Positions 32,901 to 41,851 of a stretch of 64,000 nucleotides of DNA are shown here, in pieces. Under the pieces are notes generated by a model that saw only the letters and a program-made list of their open reading frames with translations, searched no databases and was not told the origin of the DNA. The stretch is from contig CALUJE010000002.1 of the NCBI GenBank assembly GCA_944320885.1, positions 124,001 to 188,000 of the forward strand. The letters are read 5' to 3'. The translations under genes were made by a program, and so were the position numbers. The stretch comes from an uncultured Phocaeicola sp. Lineage in GTDB: Bacteria; Bacteroidota; Bacteroidia; Bacteroidales; Bacteroidaceae. The number at the start of each line of letters is the position of its first letter. Position 1 is the stretch's first letter.

Positions 32901-33156
32901 TAACAGTATCTGCCGGTTAAAGCCTAAACTGTCTGGAAGAAGTGCTTATGTGAAGGCATGGAACGCTAAAGTGATTCCTATCTTTCTGACGGTGGTATCG
33001 ACTATTCTGGGATTTGTTCCGTTTATGATAGGTGAGGAGAAGGAAGCTTTCTGGTTTCCTTTGGCGGCAGGTACTATCGGAGGATTGGTGATGTCTCTCA
33101 TCGGAATATTCTTTTATCTGCCCATATTCTCTCTGTCGTTGAAGAAAAACAGGTAA
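29971..33156 (+). CDS. RND-family inner-membrane exporter permease 2
   Basis: The ATG at 29971 overlaps the tolC-like gene by 14 bp; an upstream TTG at 29965 is also in frame. The 1061-aa permease is only distantly related to permease 1. TM4 has LNLVIDNTIVMADH (one Asp kept, the second Asn) and TM10 has CGITVNASIYILNEY with no lysine. Two different RND permeases with one adaptor and one channel recall MdtABC, where MdtB and MdtC assemble as a mixed trimer. The altered relay residues in both are unusual. A hairpin with T-rich sequence lies 30 bp downstream and closes the operon. Confidence 0.9.
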   Translation: MSGSRINNFFGFSSFTLIVSFVCLALLGAVFIPKVPVKLVPSQDMPGLTVRYSVRNASSRVIEAEVTSKLEGVLARVKGGKSILSSSNNGNGSISLSFDKHVDLAAVRFDVAMAVRQVWQQLPEEAGYPQISMKQSDSEASRPFLTYTLNAPAEPSVIQKYGENTIEPVLAQIEGVDKVELTGAMPMEWILTYDSEQLENTGLTTEDIRKAIQGRAEREFIGIGRIQRENGREERMRIVLMAEDAAADFNVSDISVKGKNGDMIPLSRLVKVEHREAEPDSYFRINGLNSIYLSITATQDANQIETGKAVREKLAELAERMPSGYELHKSYDATEYIQNELDTIYFRTSLTVLILLLFVLAITRSWRYLLLITISLSVTLLIAFIFYYVFGLEMQLYSMAGITISLNLVIDNTIVMADHIMRRRNLKAFMSVLAATLTTMGALVIIFFMNEKVRLNLQDFAAVVIINLAVSLLVALFMVPALISRMNMLDAPAGRRPAVKAMLRRWTVRFTRLYFSFIGWMCRYRVAACILLVLVFGLPVFMLPEKMEGEGWKAEWYNRTVGSDTYQKDIRPYVDKILGGTLRLFADKVYTGNYFSNKREVMLSVNASLPNGSTLEQMNGLISQMEAYLSEFKEIKQFQTSVQSANRASIRIFFTKESENTGFPYTLKANIISKALELGGGSWNVYGLEDQGFSNDVREQAGNNRVQMTGYNYDELMRWAEIFKDSLLTYRRIKEVSISSDFSIWKDDYTEFYLKLDKKRMIEENITAYQLFSALQPVFGKDISCGTIWVNEEAEQLKLASRQADLYDVWALQNLPFEAGGRSYKVSDFASVTKEQAPQKIKKRNQEYVLCLQYDYIGSYVQSKKILEKEIEEFSKILPMGYRIENKENTYGWNDKEVKKEYFLLLLVIGIIFITTSILFNSLKQPLAIIFTIPISYIGVFLTFYLFELDFDQGGFAAFVLLCGITVNASIYILNEYNSICRLKPKLSGRSAYVKAWNAKVIPIFLTVVSTILGFVPFMIGEEKEAFWFPLAAGTIGGLVMSLIGIFFYLPIFSLSLKKNR

Positions 33157-33185
33157 CCGGAGGGAATTTTCTGCAATTTATGTCT

Positions 33186-33223
33186 GCCGGCCATTACGTA
33201 TGTTTAAGTATGTGATGGCCGGC
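33186..33223 (+). terminator. Terminator of RND operon
   Basis: GCCGGCCAT (33186-33194) and ATGGCCGGC (33215-33223) form a 9-bp GC-rich stem with a 20-nt loop, 29 nt after the stop codon, followed at a short distance by T-rich sequence. The remaining 170 bp or so up to the aspA promoter show nothing else. Confidence 0.6.
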
Positions 33224-33400
33224 TGTGCTGTATAAAATCTTTTCTTTTGTTGTATATGATTGCATATTTCATGCATTGTTGTGTTTTTATAGTAAAAGCG
33301 TATAGATAAAATATAGTATTATGACAAAATGAAACTATTTCGTTCTTTAGATGTCTGTAATGTGGCCTATTTTTTATATAAATCTTTATATAGAATATAT

Positions 33401-33431
33401 TTTGATAATAAAATGATAGTTGTATCTTTGC
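33401..33431 (+). promoter_or_regulatory. aspA promoter
   Basis: TTTG at 33401-33404, an 18-nt spacer, then TATCTTTGC at 33423-33431. This is an excellent Bacteroides consensus promoter, 54 nt upstream of the aspA start codon. Confidence 0.75.
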
Positions 33432-33485
33432 GGAGTCTTTAGAAGAAGACTGACTCTGACAATACCAAATTTTAAATAAACACAT

Positions 33486-34913
33486 ATGGAAACAACAAAT
33501 GGAAATCGTGTAGAACATGATTTGTTAGGTAAACGTGAATTACCGGTTGACGCATTGTATGGAATTCAAACTTTGCGTGGAATAGAGAATTTCTCTATCA
33601 GTCATTTTAAATTGAACCAATATCCGTTGTTCATCAATGGACTAGCATATACCAAATGGGCTGCAGCTGAAGCTAACCATCAGTTGGGCTTGTTGACAGA
33701 CGAACAATTCGAAGGTATTAAGGCTGCATGCGAAGATATTCTTGCAGGAAAATATCATGACCAGTTCCCGGTAGATATGATTCAGGGTGGTGCTGGTACC
33801 AGTACAAACATGAATGCCAATGAAGTCATAGCCAATGTTGCTTTGCTGCATATGGGACATCGTCCGGGCGAATATGAGTATTGCTCTTCACACGACCATG
33901 TAAACCGTTCTCAATCAACCAATGATGCATATCCTACTGCCATTCATATGGGATTGTATGCCAGCCATCTGAAAATGTTGCCTCACTTCAGAAATCTGAT
34001 TGATGCTTTCAGGAAAAAAGGTGAAGAGTTTGCACACATCATTAAAATGGGGCGTACTCAGCTGGAAGATGCTGTTCCTATGACTTTAGGACAGACTTTC
34101 TATGGTTTTGCAAGTATTCTGGAGAATGAAATTGTTCATCTGAATGAGGCTGCCGCAGATTTCCTTACTGTAAATCTGGGTGCAACGGCTATCGGTACCG
34201 GTATCTGCTCAGAACCGGGATATGCTGAAAAATCTGTTGAGGCTTTGGCACGCATAACCGGATGGAATGTTGTTCTGGCTGAAGACTGGGTTGGAGCTAC
34301 TTCAGATACTTCATGCATGGTAGGTTATATGTCTGCATTGAAGAGAGTTGCCATTAAACTGAGCAAAATCAGCAATGACTTGCGTTTGCTGGCAAGTGGT
34401 CCGCGTTGTGGATTGGGAGAAATCAATCTGCCTGCACGTCAGCCGGGTTCTTCTATTATGCCGGGTAAAGTAAATCCTGTTATTCCGGAAGTAATAAGCC
34501 AGATTGCATTCAAGGTAATAGGTAATGAGCTTTGTACGACTATGGCCGGAGAGGCTTCACAAATGGAGCTGAATGCCATGGAACCGGTTATGGCTCAATG
34601 TAGCTTTGAATCAATTGACTTGATGATCAATGCATTTGATACATTGCGTACACTCTGTGTAGAAGGTATCACTGCCAATGAAGATAAATGTATTGAGGAA
34701 GTGCATAACAGTATCGGTATTGTTACCGCTCTGAATCCTTATATCGGTTATGACCATTCTACAAATATTGCCAAGAAAGCTCTTGAGACAGGAAGAAGCG
34801 TATATGACCTGGTTCTGGAAGAAGGTATTTTGACAAAAGAAGATCTGGATACAATCCTTGATCCGAAGAACATGGTTCGGCCGGTTAAATTGGACATTCA
34901 TGCAAAATGTTAA
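33486..34913 (+). CDS. aspA: Aspartate ammonia-lyase
   Basis: This 475-aa enzyme of the fumarase/aspartase superfamily converts aspartate to fumarate and ammonia in the cytoplasm, feeding the fumarate respiration of Bacteroidales. The three superfamily regions are visible: GRTQLEDAVPMTLGQ, the SGPRCGLGEINLP segment, and the mobile signature loop GSSIMPGKVNPVIPE with the catalytic serine. TSTNMNANEV and HVNRSQSTNDAYPT are the other active-site blocks. The length is normal. QLEDAVP rather than the TQLQDAVP of fumarases fits aspartase, but the fumarase alternative is not fully excluded. It is monocistronic, with its own promoter and terminator. Confidence 0.93.
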   Translation: METTNGNRVEHDLLGKRELPVDALYGIQTLRGIENFSISHFKLNQYPLFINGLAYTKWAAAEANHQLGLLTDEQFEGIKAACEDILAGKYHDQFPVDMIQGGAGTSTNMNANEVIANVALLHMGHRPGEYEYCSSHDHVNRSQSTNDAYPTAIHMGLYASHLKMLPHFRNLIDAFRKKGEEFAHIIKMGRTQLEDAVPMTLGQTFYGFASILENEIVHLNEAAADFLTVNLGATAIGTGICSEPGYAEKSVEALARITGWNVVLAEDWVGATSDTSCMVGYMSALKRVAIKLSKISNDLRLLASGPRCGLGEINLPARQPGSSIMPGKVNPVIPEVISQIAFKVIGNELCTTMAGEASQMELNAMEPVMAQCSFESIDLMINAFDTLRTLCVEGITANEDKCIEEVHNSIGIVTALNPYIGYDHSTNIAKKALETGRSVYDLVLEEGILTKEDLDTILDPKNMVRPVKLDIHAKC

Positions 34914-34980
34914 TTTCTATAAGAGACAGAAGCAAAGAGTGATTTCTGTTTGTTAATGCGATTGTTTCTGACTCTGAGTG

Positions 34981-35035
34981 CTTACCCGAAATGTGTGATT
35001 ATTGTTTTAATCATATGTTTTGGGTAAGTTCTTTT
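34981..35035 (+). terminator. aspA terminator
   Basis: CTTACCC pairs with GGGTAAG (35022-35028), continued inside by AAA/TTT and TGATTA/TAATCA, giving a long interrupted stem, then TTCTTTT. Confidence 0.65.
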
Positions 35036-35078
35036 ATATATGTATTTATGCATATTCCTTGAGTGGATGGCAATAAAA

Positions 35079-35112
35079 AAGGGATATATCATTTTATGCT
35101 GATATACCCCTT
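35079..35112 (-). terminator. recA terminator
   Basis: On the minus strand a GGGGTATATCA/TGATATATCCC stem with one mismatch is followed by TTTTTTATTG. It lies about 30 nt beyond the recA stop codon. Confidence 0.75.
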
Positions 35113-35140
35113 ATGAAAGAGAATAAGTATAAATGCTTCG

Positions 35141-36175
35141 TTATTCTTTTTTATCTTTCAGCTTGTCAAAGATAAGTGCTTCAAGCTCCTCGCTTAATTC
35201 AGGATTGTCAATGATACATTGTTTTGCTGCATCGCGACCCTGTCCCAGTTTGGTATCGTTATAACTGTACCATGAACCGCTTTTCTTGATGATTCCCAAT
35301 TCAGCTCCGAGGTCGATAATTTCGCCGCTTCTTGAAATTCCTTCACCAAACATGATATCAAATTCGGCTTTACGGAAAGGAGGAGCAACTTTGTTTTTTA
35401 CAACCTTCACTCTGGTTTGCTTACCAATCATTTCCTCACCGTCTTTAATAGGTTGTCCGGGACGGATGTCCAAGCGTACGGATGCGTAAAACTTCAACGC
35501 GTTACCTCCGGTTGTTGTTTCGGGATTACCGAACATCACACCAATCTTTTCACGTAACTGGTTGATGAAGATACAGGTGGTATTTGTCTTGCTGATGGTA
35601 GAGGTCAGCTTACGCAAGGCCTGTGACATCAGTCGTGCCTGCAGACCTACTTTGTTTTCACCCATATCGCCTTCAAGTTCTGCCTTCGGAGTAAGTGCAG
35701 CTACAGAGTCTATAACGATGATGTCTATTGCAGAAGAGCGGATAAGCTGATCGGCAATGTCAAGTGCCTGCTCTCCACTGTCTGGTTGTGAAATCCACAG
35801 ATTATCGACATCTACTCCCAGTTTGGCTGCATAGAAGCGGTCAAAAGCATGTTCCGCATCGATAAAAGCAGCTATACCGCCTGCTTTTTGAGCCTCGGCG
35901 ATGGCGTGTATGGCCAGTGTGGTCTTTCCTGAAGATTCCGGTCCGTATATTTCAATGATACGGCCTTTGGGATAACCTCCTACACCCAAAGCTGCATTCA
36001 GTCCGATGGAGCCGGTAGGGATAACCTCTACTTCCTGGATGTTTTCATCACCCAGTTTCATGATAGAGCCTTTTCCGAAGCTTTTTTCTATTTTATCCAT
36101 GGCTGCCTGCAGTGCTTTCAGCTTTTCGCTGTTGGCTGCTCCGAATTCCAATTCTCCGTTATCTTTTTTTGCCAT
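35141..36175 (-). CDS. recA: Recombinase RecA
   Basis: This 344-aa protein forms ATP-dependent filaments on single-stranded DNA, drives strand exchange and stimulates LexA-type self-cleavage. The Walker A motif GPESSGKTT is at residues 78-86. The Walker B region [13 protein letters not shown], the [15 protein letters not shown] segment (L1 region) and loop L2 with [20 protein letters not shown] are all present. Length and motif order are standard. It is the last gene of the minus-strand run with the dehydrogenase and bcp (17 bp after bcp). Confidence 0.98.
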   Translation of the reverse strand: MAKKDNGELEFGAANSEKLKALQAAMDKIEKSFGKGSIMKLGDENIQEVEVIPTGSIGLNAALGVGGYPKGRIIEIYGPESSGKTTLAIHAIAEAQKAGGIAAFIDAEHAFDRFYAAKLGVDVDNLWISQPDSGEQALDIADQLIRSSAIDIIVIDSVAALTPKAELEGDMGENKVGLQARLMSQALRKLTSTISKTNTTCIFINQLREKIGVMFGNPETTTGGNALKFYASVRLDIRPGQPIKDGEEMIGKQTRVKVVKNKVAPPFRKAEFDIMFGEGISRSGEIIDLGAELGIIKKSGSWYSYNDTKLGQGRDAAKQCIIDNPELSEELEALIFDKLKDKKE

Positions 36176-36192
36176 TTAAATTTCTCTGTTTT

Positions 36193-36642
36193 TTATTTCA
36201 GTATCTGTTGTGCATGTTCTTTGGTCTTGACTTCTTTGGGACCTATGATACGTTCAACAATACCTTCTTCGTTAATAATAAAAGTTGTACGGAAGGTACC
36301 CATGTATGTGCGTCCGTACATTTTCTTTTCTCCCCACACTCCGAATTCCTCTACGAGTTTCTTGTCCGTATCGGCAATCAGGGTAAATGGGAGTGAATGC
36401 TTGGCTATGAATTTCTGATGTGATGCAGCACCGTCTACACTGACACCAATGACTTCGTATCCGGCTTTGCGTAAATCTTCATATCCGTCGCGCAGACTGC
36501 ATGCTTGGGCAGTACATCCTGACGTGTTGTCTTTCGGATAGAAATATAACACGATTTTTTTCCCTTTGTAATCACTCAGTCTGATTTCTTTTCCGTTTTC
36601 ATCGAAACCGAGTGTTTCAGGAGCTTTATCACCTATATTCAT
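36193..36642 (-). CDS. bcp: Thioredoxin-dependent thiol peroxidase (BCP-type peroxiredoxin)
   Basis: This 149-aa cytoplasmic peroxiredoxin of the BCP/PrxQ class reduces hydroperoxides with thioredoxin. The peroxidatic cysteine is in FYPKDNTSGCT (Cys43) and the resolving cysteine is five residues later (Cys48), the atypical 2-Cys spacing of this class. The length is normal. It lies between the carboxynorspermidine dehydrogenase gene (44 bp) and recA (17 bp), so peroxide defence and DNA repair are probably co-transcribed. Confidence 0.95.
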   Translation of the reverse strand: MNIGDKAPETLGFDENGKEIRLSDYKGKKIVLYFYPKDNTSGCTAQACSLRDGYEDLRKAGYEVIGVSVDGAASHQKFIAKHSLPFTLIADTDKKLVEEFGVWGEKKMYGRTYMGTFRTTFIINEEGIVERIIGPKEVKTKEHAQQILK

Positions 36643-36686
36643 GCTGTATGACTTTTTAAGTTTATGACAAATGGTGACGGTGATTC

Positions 36687-37880
36687 TTATAATTCAAGGT
36701 CTCCGTCAAAAACTTCGTGCCAGGGCAATCCCTGTTTGTTGAGCTGTTCCATGAATGGGTCCGGATCAAACTCCTCTACATTATATACTCCCGGCTTTTT
36801 CCATAATCCTTTCAGGAACATCATGGCACCAATCATTGCAGGTACGCCTGTGGTGTAGCTTACTCCCTGCATGCCTGTTTCAAGGTATGCTGCGTGATGG
36901 CTGCAGTTGTTATATACATAATAGGTACGTTCCTTACCATCTTTGATACCGCGTATACGGCAACCGATAGATGTTTCTCCGTCATAATTCTCTCCTAAAT
37001 CCTGCGGATTGGGGAGAACGGCCTTGAGGAACTGTAATGGAACGATTTTTACTCCGTTGTATTCTACCTCGTCAATTCGGGCCATTCCGATGTTCTGGAT
37101 TACACGCAGGTGAGTAAGGTATTCCTGTCCGAAGGTCATCCAGAAGCGTGCGCGCTTGATAGTAGGATAGTTCTTAACCAGTGATTCCAGCTCTTCGTGA
37201 TAAAGCAGGTAGGAATCTTTCGGTCCGATATTCGGATAAGTCAGAGACTTGTGTATTTCCAGAGGTTTGGTTGTAACCCACTGTCCGTTTTCATAATAAC
37301 GTCCGTTCTGGGTAATTTCACGGATGTTGATTTCCGGATTGAAGTTGGTGGCAAATGCCTTGTGGTGATTTCCTGCATTGCAGTCAACGATATCCAGATA
37401 TTGTATTTCGTCAAAATGATGTTTGGCTGCATAAGCTGTATAGATGCCGCTTACTCCCGGGTCGAATCCGCATCCGAGGATAGCGGTCAGTCCGGCGTCT
37501 TCGAATCTTTTTTTATAGGCCCACTGCCAGCTGTATTCGAAGTGTGCCACATCTTTAGGCTCATAATTGGCTGTATCCAGATAGTTGACTCCAGCTTTCA
37601 GACAAGCCTCCATGATGGTAAGGTCTTGATATGGAAGGGCTACATTGATAACGATTTCCGGTTTGAAATCATTGAACAACGTAACAAGTTCGTCTACATT
37701 GTCAGCATCAACTTGAGCAGTTTTGATGTTCGGGTTACCTATAGCCTTTACTACATTGTCGCATTTTGATTTTGTACGACTTGCTATCATAATATCAGTG
37801 AACACATCTGGATTTTGTGCTACTTTATGCGCAACTACGGTGCCTACACCTCCTGCGCCGATAATTAAAACTCTACCCAT
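36687..37880 (-). CDS. Carboxynorspermidine/carboxyspermidine dehydrogenase-type enzyme (saccharopine dehydrogenase family)
   Basis: This 397-aa cytoplasmic oxidoreductase has an N-terminal Rossmann motif GAGGVG at 8-13, a family core LTAILGCGFDPGVSGIYTAY, and a C-terminal HHAAYLETGMQGVSYTTGVP segment. These match the carboxynorspermidine synthase branch of the saccharopine dehydrogenase family, which joins aspartate semialdehyde to a diamine with NAD(P)H. That is the alternative spermidine route known in gut Bacteroides. The partner decarboxylase gene is not in this window. It begins the operon with bcp and recA. A simple saccharopine reductase is less likely given the C-terminal motif. Confidence 0.85.
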   Translation of the reverse strand: MGRVLIIGAGGVGTVVAHKVAQNPDVFTDIMIASRTKSKCDNVVKAIGNPNIKTAQVDADNVDELVTLFNDFKPEIVINVALPYQDLTIMEACLKAGVNYLDTANYEPKDVAHFEYSWQWAYKKRFEDAGLTAILGCGFDPGVSGIYTAYAAKHHFDEIQYLDIVDCNAGNHHKAFATNFNPEINIREITQNGRYYENGQWVTTKPLEIHKSLTYPNIGPKDSYLLYHEELESLVKNYPTIKRARFWMTFGQEYLTHLRVIQNIGMARIDEVEYNGVKIVPLQFLKAVLPNPQDLGENYDGETSIGCRIRGIKDGKERTYYVYNNCSHHAAYLETGMQGVSYTTGVPAMIGAMMFLKGLWKKPGVYNVEEFDPDPFMEQLNKQGLPWHEVFDGDLEL

Positions 37881-37960
37881 TAATTCAATATCAATAAATA
37901 TTTGTTAGTAATTAAAATTCATGCCGGTTCAGTATTGGAACAAAAAGTCGGCTATCGGTT

Positions 37961-37969
37961 ACAAAAATA
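37961..37969 (-). promoter_or_regulatory. Promoter core upstream of the dehydrogenase-bcp-recA run
   Basis: The minus strand reads TATTTTTGT, a TAnnTTTG match, about 80 nt before the start codon. A TTTG lies upstream but at only 15 nt spacing, shorter than usual. Confidence 0.45.
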
Positions 37970-38159
37970 GCATTTTTTGACATGCAAATCTTATTTTTCC
38001 GATTAAAAAATGAGAAGCACATTTATTTTCTTTCATACGTAGTTCGAAATGATTTCGGTTAACGGATTTTTATAATTTTGCATTTTGAAAAAATAACTAG
38101 ATTTATACTTTGTAATAAGAATGTAATGCATATATTGCATCTTCGTAATAAGGAAGATA

Positions 38160-38168
38160 CATCTTTGC
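38160..38168 (+). promoter_or_regulatory. Promoter core and overlapping palindrome before response regulator gene
   Basis: CATCTTTGC is one mismatch from TAnnTTTG plus C. Just upstream, ATCTTC-8 nt-GAAGAT (38139-38158) is a perfect 6-bp inverted repeat in the spacer, a possible site for autoregulation. Confidence 0.4.
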
Positions 38169-38194
38169 AAAGAAATTGAAAAAGGTAAGATAAT

Positions 38195-38905
38195 ATGGAC
38201 AGTTTAAAACAAAGAGCAGTTAACAATTCTAGAATTTTAGTTGTGGATGATGAGGAAGATTTGTGTGAAATCTTAAAATATAACCTTGAAAATGAAGGAT
38301 TCTGGGTGGATACGGCCAACTCGGCAGAGGAGGCTCTGAAATTGAACCTTTCTGTTTATAATCTGATGTTGCTGGATGTGATGATGGGAGAGATTTCCGG
38401 TTTTAAAATGGCTAGCATGCTGAAGAAAAACAAGGAAACCGCTTCAATTCCCATTATATTTATTACAGCCCGTGATACGGAAAATGATACCATTACCGGT
38501 TTTAATCTGGGGGCAGATGATTATATATCGAAGCCTTTTTCGCTGCGTGAAGTTATTGTGCGCGTGAAAGCGGTCTTGCGCCGTACGGTAGAAGTGAAGG
38601 ATACCGCATCGGAAGTTCTTTCATACAAGGGATTGAGCCTTGATATCCAGCAAAAGAAAGTGATGATTGACGGTGAGGACGTTTCGCTTACCAAAAAGGA
38701 ATTTGAAATATTGAAGCTTCTTTTGAAATCGCCTAATAAAGTATTCTCGCGTGAAGACATACTGGCACAGATATGGAGTGATGAGGTATATGTGCTTGAC
38801 CGTACGGTTGATGTGAACATTACGCGTCTGCGCAAGAAAGTGGGTGATTACGGTAAGTGTATTATTACCCGTTTGGGATATGGATATTGTTTTGAGGACA
38901 AATAA
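38195..38905 (+). CDS. OmpR/PhoB-family response regulator
   Basis: This 236-aa two-component regulator has a receiver domain at residues 12-130, with acidic pair Asp18/Asp19, phospho-acceptor Asp61 in LMLLDVMMG, the TAR switch threonine and YISKPF lysine. The OmpR-type winged helix covers about 140-234 (LTKKEFEILKLLLKSP, then RTVDVNITRLRKKVG). The histidine kinase gene follows 3 bp later. It is PhoB-like in layout and unlike Bacteroides RprY in its N-terminal sequence, so I do not use the rpr names. The phosphate link is a family-level guess only. Confidence 0.93.
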   Translation: MDSLKQRAVNNSRILVVDDEEDLCEILKYNLENEGFWVDTANSAEEALKLNLSVYNLMLLDVMMGEISGFKMASMLKKNKETASIPIIFITARDTENDTITGFNLGADDYISKPFSLREVIVRVKAVLRRTVEVKDTASEVLSYKGLSLDIQQKKVMIDGEDVSLTKKEFEILKLLLKSPNKVFSREDILAQIWSDEVYVLDRTVDVNITRLRKKVGDYGKCIITRLGYGYCFEDK

Positions 38906-38908
38906 AAT

Positions 38909-40348
38909 ATGAAGGAAAGAAAAATGGCATCTGTAGTTCGTATGATATCTTTTAGTCGCCGTTTGTTCTTTTCTGTATTGCTTTTGTTTCTTTCATTTGC
39001 CGCTTGCTTCCTGGTATATCAGTATCAGCGTGAGAAGATGTTTAAAATAGAAATTTTAAATACCAGACTTCAGGCTTATAACCGGCAGATGTATGAAAGA
39101 CTTTCGGAAAGCGGACAGATATGGAATGACTCGATCATGGACAGGTATGTAAAGTTGCATACTTATCCGGACTTGCGTGTTACTGTGATTCGGAAAGACG
39201 GTACCGTATTGTATGATACGGGAAAGGACTATCGCTCTGCTGCCAATCATGCCGGACGGAAGGAAGTGAAAATGGCATTGAGTACCGGTAGCGGTTACGA
39301 TATACTCCGCACGTCGAGTACGCTGAGTGAGGACTTTTTCTATTCGGCTACCTATTTTAAGGATGGTGAAATCATCATACGTTCGGCTTTACCATACAAT
39401 AGCGCCGGACTGATGGATGATTTGTCGATAGACTGGAATTATCTGTGGTTTTCAATAGCATTGATTCTTATTCTGGCATATATTTACTATCGCTATACGA
39501 GCAATCTGGGAAAGACCATAGACCAGTTGCGCTGTTTTGCCATGCAGGCAGAGAAAGACGAGAATATGGATGATGTGCATTTTGAATTCCCCAATAATGA
39601 ATTGGGAGAGATTTCTCATCATATCGTGCGTCTGTATACACAATTGCGCAACAGTGAAGAAGACAAAGTACGGTTGAAAAGACAGCTTACACAGAATATT
39701 GCTCACGAACTGAAAACACCGGTGAGCAGCATACAGGGATATCTTGAGACCATCATATCCAATCCGGACATGGATGTAAAGCAGCGTGATTCGTTTATGG
39801 AACGCTGTTACGCACAAAGCAACCGGCTGGCCAGTCTGCTCCGTGATATTTCACTGCTTACACGAATGGATGAGGCTTCTCAGTCCATTGAAATGGAAGA
39901 GGTAGATCTGTATCAGATTGTTTCGACGGTGCAGGCGGATGTAGCTTTGCAGCTGCGTGAAAAGGAAATGCAATTCCTGATGCTTCTGCAGCCTCCAATG
40001 AAAGTAAATGGAAATCACTCGTTGCTTTATTCTATATTCCGTAATCTGACAGATAATGCAATTGCTTATGCCGGTCCGAAGGTGACCATAACCGTGAAAT
40101 GTATTTTTGAAACGGATGAATATTACAGATTCAGTTTTGCTGATAATGGAGTAGGTGTGGCACCGGAACATCTGGAGCATTTGTTTGAACGTTTTTACCG
40201 TATAGACAAGGGACGTTCACGCAAGCTGGGAGGAACCGGACTGGGACTGGCCATTGTGAAAAACTCGGTATTATTCCATGGCGGAACAATCTTCGCACGT
40301 ATAGCGCCTACGGGAGGACTTGAGTTTATATTTACCATCAAGAAATAA
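38909..40348 (+). CDS. PhoR-like sensor histidine kinase
   Basis: This 479-aa membrane kinase has TM1 near residues 18-38, a periplasmic sensor of about 130 residues, TM2 near 177-197, a HAMP-like linker, and the H-box QNIAHELKTPVSSIQGYLE with the phosphorylated histidine. ATP-binding boxes follow: N-box (FRNLTDNAIAYA), G1 (FADNGVGV) and G2 (LGGTGLGLAIVK). It pairs with the response regulator directly upstream. Convergent transcription from the LRR gene meets it at a shared terminator. Confidence 0.93.
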   Translation: MKERKMASVVRMISFSRRLFFSVLLLFLSFAACFLVYQYQREKMFKIEILNTRLQAYNRQMYERLSESGQIWNDSIMDRYVKLHTYPDLRVTVIRKDGTVLYDTGKDYRSAANHAGRKEVKMALSTGSGYDILRTSSTLSEDFFYSATYFKDGEIIIRSALPYNSAGLMDDLSIDWNYLWFSIALILILAYIYYRYTSNLGKTIDQLRCFAMQAEKDENMDDVHFEFPNNELGEISHHIVRLYTQLRNSEEDKVRLKRQLTQNIAHELKTPVSSIQGYLETIISNPDMDVKQRDSFMERCYAQSNRLASLLRDISLLTRMDEASQSIEMEEVDLYQIVSTVQADVALQLREKEMQFLMLLQPPMKVNGNHSLLYSIFRNLTDNAIAYAGPKVTITVKCIFETDEYYRFSFADNGVGVAPEHLEHLFERFYRIDKGRSRKLGGTGLGLAIVKNSVLFHGGTIFARIAPTGGLEFIFTIKK

Positions 40349-40387
40349 TTCTTGTCTGTAATTTACGAATTAATACATAAAAAGGAT

Positions 40388-40421
40388 CCATTGTTTCTAA
40401 ACGATAAGTCAGAAACAATGG
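40388..40421. terminator. Bidirectional terminator between kinase and LRR genes
   Basis: An 11-bp perfect stem (CCATTGTTTCT / AGAAACAATGG) with a 12-nt loop is flanked by AAAAAGG on the left and CCTTTTG on the right. It can serve both converging transcripts. Confidence 0.75.
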
Positions 40422-40461
40422 CCTTTTGTTTAAGCAAATACGCGATATTATTAATGAAGAA

Positions 40462-41811
40462 TCAGTTATTCTCAATAACTTTTTTCAGATAACTGTCATA
40501 AGAACCTTCCCATTGTTTCTGGTAAGTTTCTTTGCTCCCCTTCGGTATGCGGATTTCTTTTATATTGTTGTAAAAGGGTAATGCCTTTTCTTTAAGTGCC
40601 GGTGGAACGACGGATAGAAAAGTAATCTTGTCTACATTGTAGTTGGTTACGAGTCCGTAAGCCTCGATACTTTTCATGTTTTGCGGAATGATGAATTCTT
40701 TCAGTGACGAACATCCAATAAAGTTCCATCCTTTCAGTTCAGCGATGCTCTCAGGGAAAGTGAATTTTGACAGTTGAGGATTGTTCTGAAAGCATCCGAT
40801 TCCCATTTTTCCATTGTTTTGCTGTGCCGGGCCATAGCACTCTACCGATTGGAGATTACTGCAATCGGCAAATGCACGGTATTCTATAAGCTTTATATTG
40901 TTGGGTATTGTAACGGAGGTAATACCTGACTCACAGAATGCTTCATCTTCTATTGTCTGAATGCCGTCGGGCAGTTTTACGGACGAAAGTCTTTCAGCTT
41001 TCAGAAAAGCCTGTGATGCTATAGTCTGCAATGTTGCGGGAAAAGATATTTCAGCAATGCTGCTTTCACGGAAAGTTTCAGTTTCGATGTTCTGCAATCT
41101 GGTCTTTGAGAGATCTATGTCTTTGATGCTTTTGCAGTCTTCAAAGGCATTTCTTCCGATACTTGTCAGGGTAGAAGGAAATACGATTGACTGCAGCTTG
41201 CTTTCTTTAAAAGCCTCGTTTCCGATACTCAGCATTCCTTCATTCAGAACAATGGTCTGAATTTGTGATTCCTTGAAAGCTTTATCTGCAATACCTTTGA
41301 TGTTCTGAGGCAATATGACACTGGTTAAATTCTTATCCTTTAATCCGACGAGAATGTCATTTTCTATAATCAGCAGAGAAGTATCTGTGGCAGGATTGCT
41401 CTCAATTATGATTTCAAAAGACTGGTTCTTGCCGGCTTTTATGTTTCCGCCCGTACTCCACCACTGATAGTTGGGGACATTGCCTTTTATTACGACAAAC
41501 ATCAGTTCCTTTTCTTTTATTTTATTGAACCATTCGTCTTTTTTCAATCTGAAGACGGCTTTTCCCCGGTTGTCGGTGATTGTCTGCAATTGTCCTTTAA
41601 GGGTAGGATTCTCTTTGAAAATCTCATAAGTATTCTTGTCATACATCTGTACCGTTTCTCCTGCGATGCTTTCTCCCTTTTGGTTCTTTACCGTAATTTC
41701 TACAGTAGTTTCTGTCTGGTTTGATACTTTATCTTTCGAACTGCATGCCGAAAGGATTCCCATAAAGAGTGAAAGCAAGGTGTAAATTGTAATTTTTCTA
41801 TTCATAAGCAT
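40462..41811 (-). CDS. BspA-like leucine-rich-repeat lipoprotein
   Basis: This 449-aa surface-type lipoprotein has a signal ending LSACSS. A second ATG at 41805 (MNRKIT) is equally plausible as start. An Ig-like segment follows (residues about 35-130; TVEITVKNQKGESIAGETV). Then comes a run of BspA/LRR_5 repeats from about 160 to 420 with the classic spacing: ADKAFKESQIQTIVLNEGM, IGNEAFKESKLQSIVFPSTL, and so on. Such proteins often mediate binding to host or bacterial surfaces. It ends at the shared terminator with the kinase gene. Confidence 0.88.
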   Translation of the reverse strand: MLMNRKITIYTLLSLFMGILSACSSKDKVSNQTETTVEITVKNQKGESIAGETVQMYDKNTYEIFKENPTLKGQLQTITDNRGKAVFRLKKDEWFNKIKEKELMFVVIKGNVPNYQWWSTGGNIKAGKNQSFEIIIESNPATDTSLLIIENDILVGLKDKNLTSVILPQNIKGIADKAFKESQIQTIVLNEGMLSIGNEAFKESKLQSIVFPSTLTSIGRNAFEDCKSIKDIDLSKTRLQNIETETFRESSIAEISFPATLQTIASQAFLKAERLSSVKLPDGIQTIEDEAFCESGITSVTIPNNIKLIEYRAFADCSNLQSVECYGPAQQNNGKMGIGCFQNNPQLSKFTFPESIAELKGWNFIGCSSLKEFIIPQNMKSIEAYGLVTNYNVDKITFLSVVPPALKEKALPFYNNIKEIRIPKGSKETYQKQWEGSYDSYLKKVIENN

Positions 41812-41851
41812 AGTCTTGAAAAAAAGTATTTGTAACTCGATTTTTCCGGAT

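Noticed and set aside
38195..40348. Two-component pair as RprY/RprX
   Set aside because: The response regulator's N-terminal sequence does not match what I recall of RprY, and the layout is PhoB/PhoR-like. The generic name is safer.
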